Positions 7,873-16,004 of a stretch of 47,172 nt of DNA are shown piece by piece. Made by a program: the position numbers and the translations under genes. The notes under the pieces are model-generated. The model saw nothing but the letters and a program-made list of their open reading frames with translations. It made no database searches and had not been told where the DNA came from. The DNA is from Nitrosopumilus sp. GTDB lineage: Archaea; Thermoproteota; Nitrososphaeria; Nitrososphaerales; Nitrosopumilaceae. Position 1 is the stretch's first letter. The number at the start of each line of letters is the position of its first letter. Where the stretch lies: assembly GCF_025699255.1 (NCBI RefSeq), contig NZ_JAILWA010000011.1, positions 1 to 47,172 on the forward strand, read 5' to 3'.

Positions 7873-9231
7873 TTAAATTGGATTTATTACAATATTTTCA
7901 GCCTTTATTGATGGGGTAATTGATGGAAGTGATGCCCATTGAATAACATTTTTCTGATTGTTTCCGATTGCTGAAATATTTTTTAACATTGTCGGTAAAC
8001 TGTGAATTATTCGTACTGATTTGCCTGGTCCTGATATCTTTCCATTTTTAATAATTTTAATTCCACTTCGTGCAGTACATGAAAAATCTCCTTTGATTGG
8101 ATTCACTGCATAAGTGTACCAAAGTCTCCCTACCAAAATCCCCCTTTTAGTTTCTTTAATCATTTCTTCTTGAGATTGTTCTCCTGAAATGATCTTGAGA
8201 TTGTGTGGAGCTGCTATTGGAATCGGTTCTGTACTCCTTCCCATTGGTGAACCTGGACGAGATGCATTCCCTGTTGATTCTTTTTTTTCTTTGTAACTGT
8301 CAAAAAGATTTGAATATGTGTTCTTGAAAATTCCTTTCTCTATCAAATTCCTTTTAGTTGTTTTTACTCCTTCGTCATCTATTGATTTTGTTCCAATTCC
8401 TTCTGGAATGTGTGGGTCATCAACTAAACTAAATTCTTCTACTGAAATTTTTTTATTGTATTCTTTTGAAAAACAACTTTTTTTTTCAACAAATGTTTTA
8501 AAATTAAAATTATATGCTACTACAAATGCCAATAATTCCCCTACAGAATATGGCTCAAAAATTATGGAGTATTTATCTGAGTCAATTTTTTGGGGATTAA
8601 TTGATTCTATACACATTATTTTAGCATCCTGTCCTATTTGCTCTGCAGAAAAATTTGATAATGTTCTTCCACTGGCATGTCCGATTCCTGATACTGGAAT
8701 TTTTCCTTGTTCTGATTCGGCATTAATTATTCCTGAAATGTATGTGGCATTATTGCTGAAATCTAATCCGTTCGAATTTAATATCTCAAAGTTTTCAGAT
8801 ACAATGTTAAGTGATCCTGTAATCGTGTTTATTTTTTGATTATTTGCATAATCAATCATTGTTTGCGCTATATCTGTACTTTCAGAGCCTGATATGTGAT
8901 CTAATTTCTTATCGAATGTTCCTTCTAATTTTGTATGTTCTGCTTTATGAGGTAATCCTTGCCAAAATTCTTTAGATTTGAGATTGGATAATGATTTAGA
9001 TGCATTGTTAATTCCTTCTTCTATTTTTTCCTCATTTGTTGTTTCAAATGATGTTATTTTTTTATTGTGAATTAGTCTAATTCCAAAACTAGTGTCAAAG
9101 TTTTGTTTAACTTCTGTAATTTCAGAATCTGTGATTCTAATCGTTGTGATCTTTTTTTTCACTCTGACGATATCACATTCATCAATTCCTATTTTCTTTG
9201 AATGAGCAAGTGCCTTTTCTAAGGCTGACAA
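7873..9231 (-). CDS. pmbA: PmbA/TldE-type modulator protease homologue
   Basis: A 452-residue member of the TldD/PmbA family. TldD and TldE form a heteromeric metalloprotease that digests unfolded peptides and matures some modified peptides; only TldD carries the zinc-binding HExxxH. No HExxxH is present here, so this is the TldE/PmbA-like subunit. Family features include the N-terminal block ITTIRITDSEITEVKQN, GIRLIHNKKITSFETTN near residue 50, a Gly/Asn/Ser-rich region TGNASRPGSPMGRSTEPIP near 318-336, and TARSGIKIIKNGKI near 385. The start lies 1 bp after the cofH stop, so it is surely co-transcribed with cofG and cofH. A tldD partner is not in the window. Confidence 0.9.
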   Translation of the reverse strand: MSALEKALAHSKKIGIDECDIVRVKKKITTIRITDSEITEVKQNFDTSFGIRLIHNKKITSFETTNEEKIEEGINNASKSLSNLKSKEFWQGLPHKAEHTKLEGTFDKKLDHISGSESTDIAQTMIDYANNQKINTITGSLNIVSENFEILNSNGLDFSNNATYISGIINAESEQGKIPVSGIGHASGRTLSNFSAEQIGQDAKIMCIESINPQKIDSDKYSIIFEPYSVGELLAFVVAYNFNFKTFVEKKSCFSKEYNKKISVEEFSLVDDPHIPEGIGTKSIDDEGVKTTKRNLIEKGIFKNTYSNLFDSYKEKKESTGNASRPGSPMGRSTEPIPIAAPHNLKIISGEQSQEEMIKETKRGILVGRLWYTYAVNPIKGDFSCTARSGIKIIKNGKISGPGKSVRIIHSLPTMLKNISAIGNNQKNVIQWASLPSITPSIKAENIVINPI

Positions 9232-9232
9232 A

Positions 9233-10489
9233 TTATTGTTTCCTTGGATTTTGATAATTAAATTTATTGATTTTTATCAATTCTACATATGAACCAAATT
9301 GTGAATCTGTAACATTATCTAATTTATCTTCGATCTCTTCTTCCCCGTCAAATTTTTTCAGAATTTTATAATGTGTATTTCTTTCGGCTGGAATTCTTCC
9401 AATTTCTTTTATCATTCTTCTAATTTCTCTTGGTTTTAATAATTGACCAAATTCAGAACCTGCAGATGTTGAAATACTTTCATTGATCAAAGTTCCACCA
9501 AAGTCATTTGCTCCCCACATCAATAACAGTTGAGACATTTTTTGTCCCTCTTTAACCCATGACATTTGTAAATTGTCAATGGAATTATTTAACATTATTC
9601 TGGAAACTGCATGTGTTAACAAAACATCATTTCCACTACCTCCTTGTCTGATCCCTTCATGTAATTCATGTTTATACATTGGAGCTTCAGTATGGATGAA
9701 ATTCAGAGGAACAAATTCTGTAAATCCTCCTGTCTCTTTTTGTATTTCTCTTATTTTTGCAATATGTTTCACTCTGTCTTCAAGTGTTTCTACATGACCA
9801 AACATCATAGTTGATGTTGTGTTAATTCCAATTTTATGTGCCGTTTTGATGACTGTTTCCCAGTCTTCTACACTGATTCTTCCTGGGGAAATCTTATCTC
9901 TTAATTTTTGATCAAGAATTTCAGCTGATGTGCCAGGAAGTGTATTTACTCCCGCTTCTTTCATCTTCTTCAAAAATTCTTCAATTGAAACGTTTGAGCG
10001 CATTGCTCCGTATAAAATTTCTTCAGGTGAGAATCCATGAATGTGGATGTCTGGAATCTCTTTCTTGATGTCTCTACAAATATTTTCATACAAATTTCCT
10101 TCCATGTCTGGAGGTAATCCTGCCTGAATGCAAACTTCTGTTGCTCCTAGTTGATATGCTTCTTTTGCTCTTCGCACAATCTCTTCATTTGGAAGGAAAT
10201 ATCCTTCTTCTTCTCTAAAATCTCTACTAAATGCACAAAAACCACACTGTTTGATACAGACATTTGTAAAATTGATATTTCTATTTACCACATATGATAC
10301 AATGTCTCCTACTCTTCTCTTCCTTAATTCATCTGCAACTAATCCTACTAAATGAAAATCAATCCCTTGTGCATTAAATAATTCTAATCCTTCATTTGCA
10401 GAAACCTCTTTTTCAGATAATGCTTTGTTTAAAATTTTGGCAACTATGGGATCTGCATTTTTGAAAAGTGAATCTATATTGATTGTCAT
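9233..10489 (-). CDS. cofH: FO synthase subunit 2 (5-amino-6-(D-ribitylamino)uracil-tyrosine transferase)
   Basis: A radical-SAM enzyme acting with CofG to build the deazaflavin FO, the chromophore of coenzyme F420, from tyrosine and the ribitylaminouracil intermediate of riboflavin synthesis. The [4Fe-4S]-binding CX3CX2C motif reads CIKQCGFC at residues 78-85 after the ATG, within NINFTNVC...AFSRD. The CofH-type C-terminal region (GGTLINESISTSAGSEFG) near 335-355 is clear. I chose ATG at 10489 because it overlaps the cofG stop as ATGA; a TTG two codons upstream is also open. It lies in a tight operon cofG-cofH-pmbA. Confidence 0.97.
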   Translation of the reverse strand: MTINIDSLFKNADPIVAKILNKALSEKEVSANEGLELFNAQGIDFHLVGLVADELRKRRVGDIVSYVVNRNINFTNVCIKQCGFCAFSRDFREEEGYFLPNEEIVRRAKEAYQLGATEVCIQAGLPPDMEGNLYENICRDIKKEIPDIHIHGFSPEEILYGAMRSNVSIEEFLKKMKEAGVNTLPGTSAEILDQKLRDKISPGRISVEDWETVIKTAHKIGINTTSTMMFGHVETLEDRVKHIAKIREIQKETGGFTEFVPLNFIHTEAPMYKHELHEGIRQGGSGNDVLLTHAVSRIMLNNSIDNLQMSWVKEGQKMSQLLLMWGANDFGGTLINESISTSAGSEFGQLLKPREIRRMIKEIGRIPAERNTHYKILKKFDGEEEIEDKLDNVTDSQFGSYVELIKINKFNYQNPRKQ

Positions 10490-11655
10490 CTCCAATATTC
10501 CTCTTTTACGAATCCTTCCTCATTTTCAATAACTGCTATCTTATCTCTTAACTCTTTACTAATAAATGAAAAGTACTCTGGATATATTGGAAATCTGCAT
10601 TTTAAATCAAAACCTGCATTTTTTGAATACTTATCAACTTTATCAATTTTAGGCCAAGAAAATTCTGGATTGACAAAATCTGGAGTTAATGGAGAAATTC
10701 CTCCCCAATCATTAATTCCTACGGATAAAAAACTTTGATATGACTTTGGAGACAAATTTGGAGGAATCTGAATATTCATTTGTGGCATAATAATTCTGGA
10801 AAGTGCCACCACCAATTTGAAATATTTTTCATCTGCAGATGGGCTGTCTTTCATCTTTGTATCTTGTTTTGGTTGAAAATTTTGTAGAATTAATTCCTGA
10901 ATGTTTCCATATCTATCATTAAGTTGCTTTATTGCAAATAGTGAATCAATAATTTCTTCTATTGTTTCCCCAATTCCTACAAGAATCCCTGTTGTCATTG
11001 GAATTCTTAACTTTCCAGAATTTTCCAGAATCTCTAGTCTTGCTTTTGGTCTTTTACTTGCTGCCAAATAATGTGGCATTCCTTTTTCTGTTAGTCTTTC
11101 ACTTACATTTTCTAGCATTACGCCCATAGACACATTCGTTTTTTTCAATTCTTTCATTTCTTCATAGTTTAGATTTCCAGCATTTGTATGTGGGAATAAT
11201 CCTGTTTCTAATGCTATTTCTGATGAATGAATAAGATATTCTGTAGTCGTTTTGAATCCGTTCTTTTTTAACCACTCTCTTGCTTCTTGATATTTTTTTT
11301 CAGGTTGTTCTCCTGTTACAAAAAGTGCTTCTACGCATCTGTATTTTTTTGCAAGTACAAGTAATTCTGAAATTTGCTGTTTTGACATTAAAGATAATTT
11401 TGTTTCTTCTGGCTCTGCTTTGTATGTGCAATAGGAACATGTATCTTTACATAAATTTACTATGTTGAAAAATGCTTTTTTGGAAAATGTCACCGAATCT
11501 TTTTTAAATTTTTTTCTTAATGTCTGTGAAACTGTAAATAATTCGTTTGGGTTTTTTACTGCTTTTTGATATATGGCATTTACATCTTGGCAAGAGATGG
11601 GTTTGTTTTCTAAAATATTATTTAAAATCTCTGAATCAAAGACAAGATTGTTCAA
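10486..11655 (-). CDS. cofG: FO synthase subunit 1 (7,8-didemethyl-8-hydroxy-5-deazariboflavin synthase)
   Basis: The second radical-SAM subunit of FO synthase for coenzyme F420. The cluster-binding CX3CX2C is CKDTCSYC at residues 69-76, preceded by KKAFFNIVNL. Later family blocks include ALFVTGEQPEKKYQEAREWL near 113-132, GILVGIGETIEEIIDSLFAI near 225-245, and SVGINDWGGISPLTPDFVNP near 316-335. The 389-residue length is normal. The only in-frame start before the conserved region is TTG at 11655, as an in-frame stop lies just upstream. Its stop overlaps the cofH start by the ATGA arrangement. Separate CofG and CofH, rather than a fused FbiC, is the usual archaeal state. Confidence 0.97.
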   Translation of the reverse strand: MNNLVFDSEILNNILENKPISCQDVNAIYQKAVKNPNELFTVSQTLRKKFKKDSVTFSKKAFFNIVNLCKDTCSYCTYKAEPEETKLSLMSKQQISELLVLAKKYRCVEALFVTGEQPEKKYQEAREWLKKNGFKTTTEYLIHSSEIALETGLFPHTNAGNLNYEEMKELKKTNVSMGVMLENVSERLTEKGMPHYLAASKRPKARLEILENSGKLRIPMTTGILVGIGETIEEIIDSLFAIKQLNDRYGNIQELILQNFQPKQDTKMKDSPSADEKYFKLVVALSRIIMPQMNIQIPPNLSPKSYQSFLSVGINDWGGISPLTPDFVNPEFSWPKIDKVDKYSKNAGFDLKCRFPIYPEYFSFISKELRDKIAVIENEEGFVKEEYWR

Positions 11656-11697
11656 CAGAAGAATTTCTAGTTAAGAAGTATTTATGCTTGTTCTGAA

Positions 11698-12843
11698 TTA
11701 ATTTTCATTTGGTCTCTCTTGAAGTACTAGTGTGACATCTGTTGTCCTTCCATCTCTTAAAATTTCTATAACCATTTCATCCCCAACTGATTTTGCTCTT
11801 TGGAGGTGAATTAGTATGTCGTCAATTTTTCTAACTTCTTTTCCATCTACTGCCAAAATAATATCTCCTCCTACTGGATAATTCCTGCCTTCTACTTCTA
11901 TTGTTTTATCTGAACCAATTAATCCTGCATCAAATGCTGGACTATCTTCCACTACTGTGATTACTAAGAATCCTACTGCGTCTTGAAGATCTAATACTTT
12001 TGCCATGTCTGGATCAATGTCTCTTCCTGCAATTCCAATCCATGGGTGTTTGTATTCCCCCTCTTCAATCAATGTGGGAACAATTTTTGCAACTGTTTGT
12101 GACGGAATTGCAAATCCTACCCCTGTAAATTCTCCAGTAGCTGATTGAATTGCTGTGTTGATACCAACAATTTCTCCACGCATGTTAAGTAACGGTCCTC
12201 CAGAGTTTCCTGGGTTAATTGCAGCGTCTGTTTGAATAACATCTGGGATTTGATATGCTGAATCTGCAGATGGAAGCAATCTTCCTAATTGACTTACAAT
12301 GCCTGAAGTCATGGAACCTGATAATCCAAATGGGTTGCCTATTGCGGCTATGCCTTCTCCTACTTTGAGATTTGAAGAATCTCCTATTGATAATGGATTC
12401 AACAAAGCTAAATCTGCACTTACTTTGATTACTGCAATGTCTGTATATTCATCTGCCCCAATTATTTCTGCATTATATGATCTACCGTCAAGAAAAGTAA
12501 CTATTACTTTACTTGCATTTTTTACAACATGTGCATTTGTAATTATATGTCCTTTCTTATCAAACACAAAACCTGATCCTACTCCACCTGTAATGTCATC
12601 TGATTCCCCTCTTTGAACATTAACTCTGACTACTCCTGGTTCTGATTTTTCAAAAATTTCGATTAATGATAACTTGTTTGAAAATATTGGTGCTATTTCT
12701 TCTACTGCATTTGCTGAATTCCCATCAGTTACAGAAATTTCTGGTTTTAGTGATTCTGGTGGAGTGCTAAACAACACTGCAACAATCGCAATTACCATTA
12801 TTGCCCCTATTGCCCCACCTACAAACATTCCAGATTTGTCCAT
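11698..12843 (-). CDS. HtrA/DegP-type serine protease, membrane-anchored, one PDZ domain
   Basis: A 381-residue trypsin-like protease of the HtrA family. Residues 5-27 form an N-terminal membrane anchor with the rest outside the membrane. The catalytic triad is visible: H105 in ITNAHVV, D135 in YTDIAVI, and S214 in NPGNSGGPL. A single PDZ domain follows at about 270-370 (GRDIDPDMAKVLDL, then GDIILAVDGKEVRKIDDIL). The expected role is quality control of envelope proteins. It lies between cofG and a glycosyltransferase, all minus strand with gaps of about 40 bp, so shared transcription is likely though no functional link to F420 is obvious. Confidence 0.96.
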   Translation of the reverse strand: MDKSGMFVGGAIGAIMVIAIVAVLFSTPPESLKPEISVTDGNSANAVEEIAPIFSNKLSLIEIFEKSEPGVVRVNVQRGESDDITGGVGSGFVFDKKGHIITNAHVVKNASKVIVTFLDGRSYNAEIIGADEYTDIAVIKVSADLALLNPLSIGDSSNLKVGEGIAAIGNPFGLSGSMTSGIVSQLGRLLPSADSAYQIPDVIQTDAAINPGNSGGPLLNMRGEIVGINTAIQSATGEFTGVGFAIPSQTVAKIVPTLIEEGEYKHPWIGIAGRDIDPDMAKVLDLQDAVGFLVITVVEDSPAFDAGLIGSDKTIEVEGRNYPVGGDIILAVDGKEVRKIDDILIHLQRAKSVGDEMVIEILRDGRTTDVTLVLQERPNEN

Positions 12844-12881
12844 GAGATTTTTTATTCTCTATTTTCTATCTAAAAGGCTTG

Positions 12882-14090
12882 CTATACACTGATCGAACTT
12901 TGAGAATGATCTTTCATTGAGTAACTTCTACCCCTCCAAGTTACTGCTGATGTTTTTTTGGCTTGTAGTAATCCGCTCAAAAATCCTAATACTACCACAA
13001 GACTTCCGAGTGGAGCAAAGACTGCATATGCTAATTTTAATTTTAATCCTATTTTGACTTCAATCACAGCTCCCAAGTAAATCAAAATACATGTGATTGC
13101 TGATGTAATGCATAGAATTTTTGTGGGTATTGTTTCTGTTGGTAGTATTGTTGAAATTGTAAATATTGGAAATGGGATAAATAACAAAAATACTATTGCA
13201 AAAAATATCCCTATGGCAATTTTTCCACTTTGAAGATATAGTGGAACCATTAATCGTTTTAATGCATTCCATAATGTATTCTTGTCACGAGCCCAAATGG
13301 CCTCAATAAGATGTTCTCCACGAACCATTTTCATTTTATATCCTGATTCTTTTACTTTTTTCCCTAGTGCACCATCTTCAATAATCTCGTGTTTTACCCC
13401 TTCATGCATTCCTATTTCTTGATAAATTGTTTTTTTCAAAATAAAGAAACTTCCAAAAAAATACCCTGTCTTTTTTGAAGGGTTGTTGACATTTAATGCA
13501 GAAAATCTTGTATGCAAAAATGTAGAAATCATTGGGAGTGTGATGTTTGTCCAAAAATCAAATGTTAACATTTTTGGAATTGCTGACAAAGCATCTAGAC
13601 TGAATGAATTCAAGTGAGAGACAGCTAGTGTAATGACATTTTTTGCATGTTTTGTATCTGCATCTGTGAATAACAATAATTCTCCTGTTGCTTTGTTGTA
13701 TCCTTCCATACATGCCCAATTTTTCCCCATCCATCCTTCTGGCTTTGGTCTTGCAGTGACTGCTATCACCTTATCATATTTCTCTGCATATTTTGAAATA
13801 ATTTTTCCAGTGTTATCTTCTGATGAATCATCTATTACAATAATTTCATAATTTTTGTAATCTTGATTAACAAGAGAATCTAAACATTTTTCAATAAATT
13901 CTTCTTCATTTCTTGCTGGAAGGATTATTGAGACTTTGGGATTTATTTTTGATGTATTTTCAAATCTATCTAAGTATGGTGTTAATCTAAAAGAATCTAT
14001 CATTGATTTTATTAGAAATATCCATGCTCCACAAATTCCAATTAAAATTGCAGTTAGACTATAATTAAAAATATCTGCTAGTAAATCCAT
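12882..14090 (-). CDS. family 2 glycosyltransferase, membrane-bound
   Basis: A 402-residue GT2 protein. One N-terminal hydrophobic segment (about 8-30) is followed by the GT-A catalytic domain: SIILPARNEEEFIEKCLDSL near residues 54-73, VIDDSSEDNTG near 85-95, and the metal-binding DAD at 143-145 in LLFTDADTKH. A later EDG in HEIIEDGALGKKVKESGY provides the catalytic acidic residue. Three to four C-terminal transmembrane helices fill about 285-385. The layout resembles carotenoid and lipid glycosyltransferases (CruC/CrtQ-like), so a membrane lipid acceptor is plausible but unproven. The SRPBCC gene lies 5 bp upstream, implying one transcript. Confidence 0.9.
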   Translation of the reverse strand: MDLLADIFNYSLTAILIGICGAWIFLIKSMIDSFRLTPYLDRFENTSKINPKVSIILPARNEEEFIEKCLDSLVNQDYKNYEIIVIDDSSEDNTGKIISKYAEKYDKVIAVTARPKPEGWMGKNWACMEGYNKATGELLLFTDADTKHAKNVITLAVSHLNSFSLDALSAIPKMLTFDFWTNITLPMISTFLHTRFSALNVNNPSKKTGYFFGSFFILKKTIYQEIGMHEGVKHEIIEDGALGKKVKESGYKMKMVRGEHLIEAIWARDKNTLWNALKRLMVPLYLQSGKIAIGIFFAIVFLLFIPFPIFTISTILPTETIPTKILCITSAITCILIYLGAVIEVKIGLKLKLAYAVFAPLGSLVVVLGFLSGLLQAKKTSAVTWRGRSYSMKDHSQSSISV

Positions 14091-14095
14091 GAAGT

Positions 14096-14512
14096 TTATC
14101 TCTCGATTTCTTCTTTGATACTTTGCATGGCCTGTTCAGTTCCGCTTTTGATATGTTTCTTAATCATTCCAGTAAACATGCTCATAATTCCAGTTAATTT
14201 GATATCCCAAAATGTAGTAAGTTTTGTCTTTTCTCCATTTTCTGATAAAGATATGATTTTTTCTCCGTCAATAATTCCTTTTGTGAATGTGGCGTGAATT
14301 TTTTCTTTTGGATAAATTTTAACTTCCTGCAAACATTTTTGATCTCTAAAAGCAATTGTTACCTCTCTATTGACTGTGTTTCCTTCTTTGGAAATATTCC
14401 TGACTTCTTTGGTTCCCTTCCAAAATTTTGGTTCATTGTCAATATCTGAAATTGTATTCCATACTTTGTCTAATGGCGCATTAATTTCTACTTGCACTTC
14501 AATAATTGCCAT
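14096..14512 (-). CDS. SRPBCC (START/polyketide-cyclase-like) family protein
   Basis: A 138-residue single-domain protein with the helix-grip fold of SRPBCC proteins. It opens with a beta strand and helix typical of the family (IIEVQVEINAPLDKVWNTISDIDNEPKFW), continues with antiparallel strands, and ends in the long C-terminal helix KHIKSGTEQAMQSIKEEIER. These proteins bind hydrophobic ligands such as lipids or polyketides. It is the first gene of a minus-strand operon with a glycosyltransferase 5 bp downstream, in keeping with a lipid-related role. A TATA-like element 28 nt upstream of the ATG predicts a leaderless mRNA. The ligand is unknown. Confidence 0.85.
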   Translation of the reverse strand: MAIIEVQVEINAPLDKVWNTISDIDNEPKFWKGTKEVRNISKEGNTVNREVTIAFRDQKCLQEVKIYPKEKIHATFTKGIIDGEKIISLSENGEKTKLTTFWDIKLTGIMSMFTGMIKKHIKSGTEQAMQSIKEEIER

Positions 14513-14535
14513 ATTCTACGAATATCTAGTCCGCA

Positions 14536-14546
14536 TTAAATATATT
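14536..14546. promoter_or_regulatory. near-palindromic TATA element, possibly used in both directions
   Basis: TTAAATATATT is nearly symmetric. Its centre (about 14540) is 28 nt from the ATG of the SRPBCC gene on the minus strand. On the plus strand it is 27-30 nt from the 5' edge of the structured RNA candidate at 14570. One element could serve both transcripts. Confidence 0.45.
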
Positions 14547-14569
14547 AGATTCCAACTGTATTTGAAATA

Positions 14570-14648
14570 GACTGTGATGGGTAACATGCCTAAAATCCGG
14601 AACACTAACTCCAGTTCCAATGGCGTTTGCCATTCTTCCGTCACAGTC
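14570..14648 (+). ncRNA. structured RNA candidate or structured leader, family not recognised
   Basis: A 79-nt element closed by a perfect 8-bp stem, GACTGTGA (14570-14577) with TCACAGTC (14641-14648). Inside are a perfect 6-bp hairpin AATGGC/GCCATT (14619-14634, loop GTTT) and two mutually exclusive pairings: CGGAA (14598-14602) with TTCCG (14636-14640), or GGAAC (14599-14603) with GTTCC (14614-14618). A TATA-like element sits at the right distance for transcription to begin at the closing stem. The downstream gene starts 19 nt after it, so it may be a 5' leader with alternative folds (riboswitch-like) or a free small RNA. It is not a tRNA: there is no T-arm. It does not match riboswitch classes I can recall. 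Confidence 0.5.
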
Positions 14649-14667
14649 ACTTAAAATTTGAAAGAAA

Positions 14668-14883
14668 ATGAAACCGACAAAATACATGCCAAAAATTGAA
14701 ACATTAGATGGTGCGGGTTTTTGGAAAAATGCATATGCACACCAACGAGGAAAATTATTAAAAAAAGTTAATGTCCCTGATGATCAAATAATTGAACTAG
14801 TTAACAAAAAGTATATGGAGATTCCTGCTGCATTAAGATATGAAATTGAAACTAGTGGTATTAACAAAAAAGATTTACAATGA
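14668..14883 (+). CDS. small conserved-looking protein of unknown function
   Basis: A 71-residue basic protein beginning MKPTKYMPKIETLDGAGFWK. It has no membrane segment, signal peptide or metal motif. Residues 24-40 (HQRGKLLKKVNVPDDQII) and 45-65 look helical. I do not recognise the family. The good codon usage, ATG start and tight position 19 nt after a structured RNA element and 40 nt before the tRNA-binding-domain gene suggest a real gene, perhaps in a two-gene transcript with the latter. A role linked to translation is a guess from that neighbour only. Confidence 0.7.
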   Translation: MKPTKYMPKIETLDGAGFWKNAYAHQRGKLLKKVNVPDDQIIELVNKKYMEIPAALRYEIETSGINKKDLQ

Positions 14884-14923
14884 CATTCGAAATTCATTTT
14901 AACGGGAAAAATTAAGATTCAAC

Positions 14924-15253
14924 ATGTCTACTGTATCTTATGATGATTTTGCAAAGTTAGACATTAGAGTTGCAAAAATAATTGAAACTGAACCAATAGA
15001 AGGAAAATCTAGAATCATTAAAGGTAAAATTGATTTAGGAAATAATGATCAACGTGAAGTAATCATTGGGGGTGCACAATATTTTCAACCAGAAGAAATT
15101 GTTGGTAAAACTGTAATTGTTCTTGCAAATCTCGAACCCAAGAAAATGGCAGGTGTTGAATCAAATGCAATGCTTTTAGCTGCTGATGTTGACGACAAAC
15201 CCTTTTGGTTAACTGTAACTGGTGACGTCCCTTTGGGAAGCCCCATTAAATAA
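14924..15253 (+). CDS. tRNA-binding domain protein (MetRS beta/CsaA/EMAP-II type)
   Basis: A 109-residue OB-fold protein of the EMAP-II/tRNA_bind family. The characteristic blocks are DFAKLDIRVAKIIETEPIEG (residues 7-26), REVIIGGAQYFQPEEIVGKT (about 46-65) and LEPKKMAGVESNAMLLAA (about 73-90). The domain occurs as the C-terminal appendix of methionyl-tRNA synthetase, as the stand-alone MetRS beta subunit in archaea, and as the chaperone CsaA. In archaea the stand-alone MetRS beta role is most likely. It is convergent with the TBP gene, and a hairpin lies between the two stops. Confidence 0.9.
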   Translation: MSTVSYDDFAKLDIRVAKIIETEPIEGKSRIIKGKIDLGNNDQREVIIGGAQYFQPEEIVGKTVIVLANLEPKKMAGVESNAMLLAADVDDKPFWLTVTGDVPLGSPIK

Positions 15254-15289
15254 CATCTATAAAATTAAAAATTAATGAAAATAGGTTGT

Positions 15290-15314
15290 TGATTTATGAT
15301 TTAGTCATAAATCA
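15290..15314. terminator. hairpin at the end of the convergent tRNA-binding and TBP genes
   Basis: TGATTTATGA (15290-15299) and TCATAAATCA (15305-15314) form a perfect 10-bp stem with a 5-nt loop. It covers the stop codon of the TBP gene and lies about 40 bp after the stop of the facing gene. It could mark or protect the 3' ends of both transcripts. Confidence 0.45.
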
Positions 15315-15861
15315 TTAATTTTTTCTCTTCTAGTAATGCATGTAAGTTATTCACAGAACGATATACGTCTGGTTCTTGTTTAGCTCCAGTACAGACAAGT
15401 TTTCCTGATGAGAACAACAAAATCACTGTCTTAGGATCAAGCATTCTATGAATGAGACCTGGAAATTGCTCTGGTTCGTACATGCTTCTTGGAAGGGTTC
15501 TTGCAGCTTGTTCCAAATGGATTTTTCCACCTAGATTAATTGATGCAACAATGTTCTGAATTGTTACTACTGCGTCTTTTTTTACTTTAATTCCTCCTTT
15601 TCGAAGTTTTTGTACAACCGTTTTTACTGCTTTTCTGGCCATTTCTTCAGATTTTGAACCAGTACATACCATTTTTCCTGATGTGAAAATCAAAGTTGCT
15701 GTCTTTGGAGTTTTTAATCTGAAAACTAGACCTGGAAATTGATCCGGATGATATTCTACATCTGGAAATGTTCTAGTAATTTCATTCAAATCCATCTTCT
15801 GCATTACGTCTGCTGAAGCTACAACATTTTCTACACTTACGATAGGTTTTGTTTGTGGCAT
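15301..15861 (-). CDS. tbp: TATA-box-binding protein
   Basis: The archaeal general transcription factor TBP, which bends the TATA box and recruits TFB and RNA polymerase. The two imperfect repeats of the saddle are clear: VENVVASADVMQKMDLNEI with FPGLVFRLKTPKTATLIF and GKMVCTGSKSEEMARKAV, then VQNIVASINLGG-type (IQNIVASINLGGKIHLEQA) with FPGLIHRMLDPKTVILLF and GKLVCTGAKQEPDVYRSV. Length is 186 residues from the ATG at 15861, where the family homology starts (MPQTKPIVSVENVV). A longer in-frame start at 15906 would add 15 residues. TFB is also in the window, about 14 kb away. Thaumarchaeota often have more than one TBP; which paralogue this is cannot be told here. Confidence 0.97.
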   Translation of the reverse strand: MPQTKPIVSVENVVASADVMQKMDLNEITRTFPDVEYHPDQFPGLVFRLKTPKTATLIFTSGKMVCTGSKSEEMARKAVKTVVQKLRKGGIKVKKDAVVTIQNIVASINLGGKIHLEQAARTLPRSMYEPEQFPGLIHRMLDPKTVILLFSSGKLVCTGAKQEPDVYRSVNNLHALLEEKKLMIYD

Positions 15862-16004
15862 ATTCGGCTTTTTTTGTATTTGAACTATAATAAAAGCACT
15901 CGCCATTATTTACTCTCAAAAACACATTTTTTCTCGAGTGGACAGGTTTGATCTCTAAAATTAGGACGAATGCTTTAATTTGGTTCTGAGAGATCTTGAT
16001 TCTA

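Noticed and set aside
14570-14648. The structured RNA candidate as a tRNA
   Set aside because: The closing stem would suit an acceptor stem, but no T-arm with TTCRA or normal anticodon arm is present.
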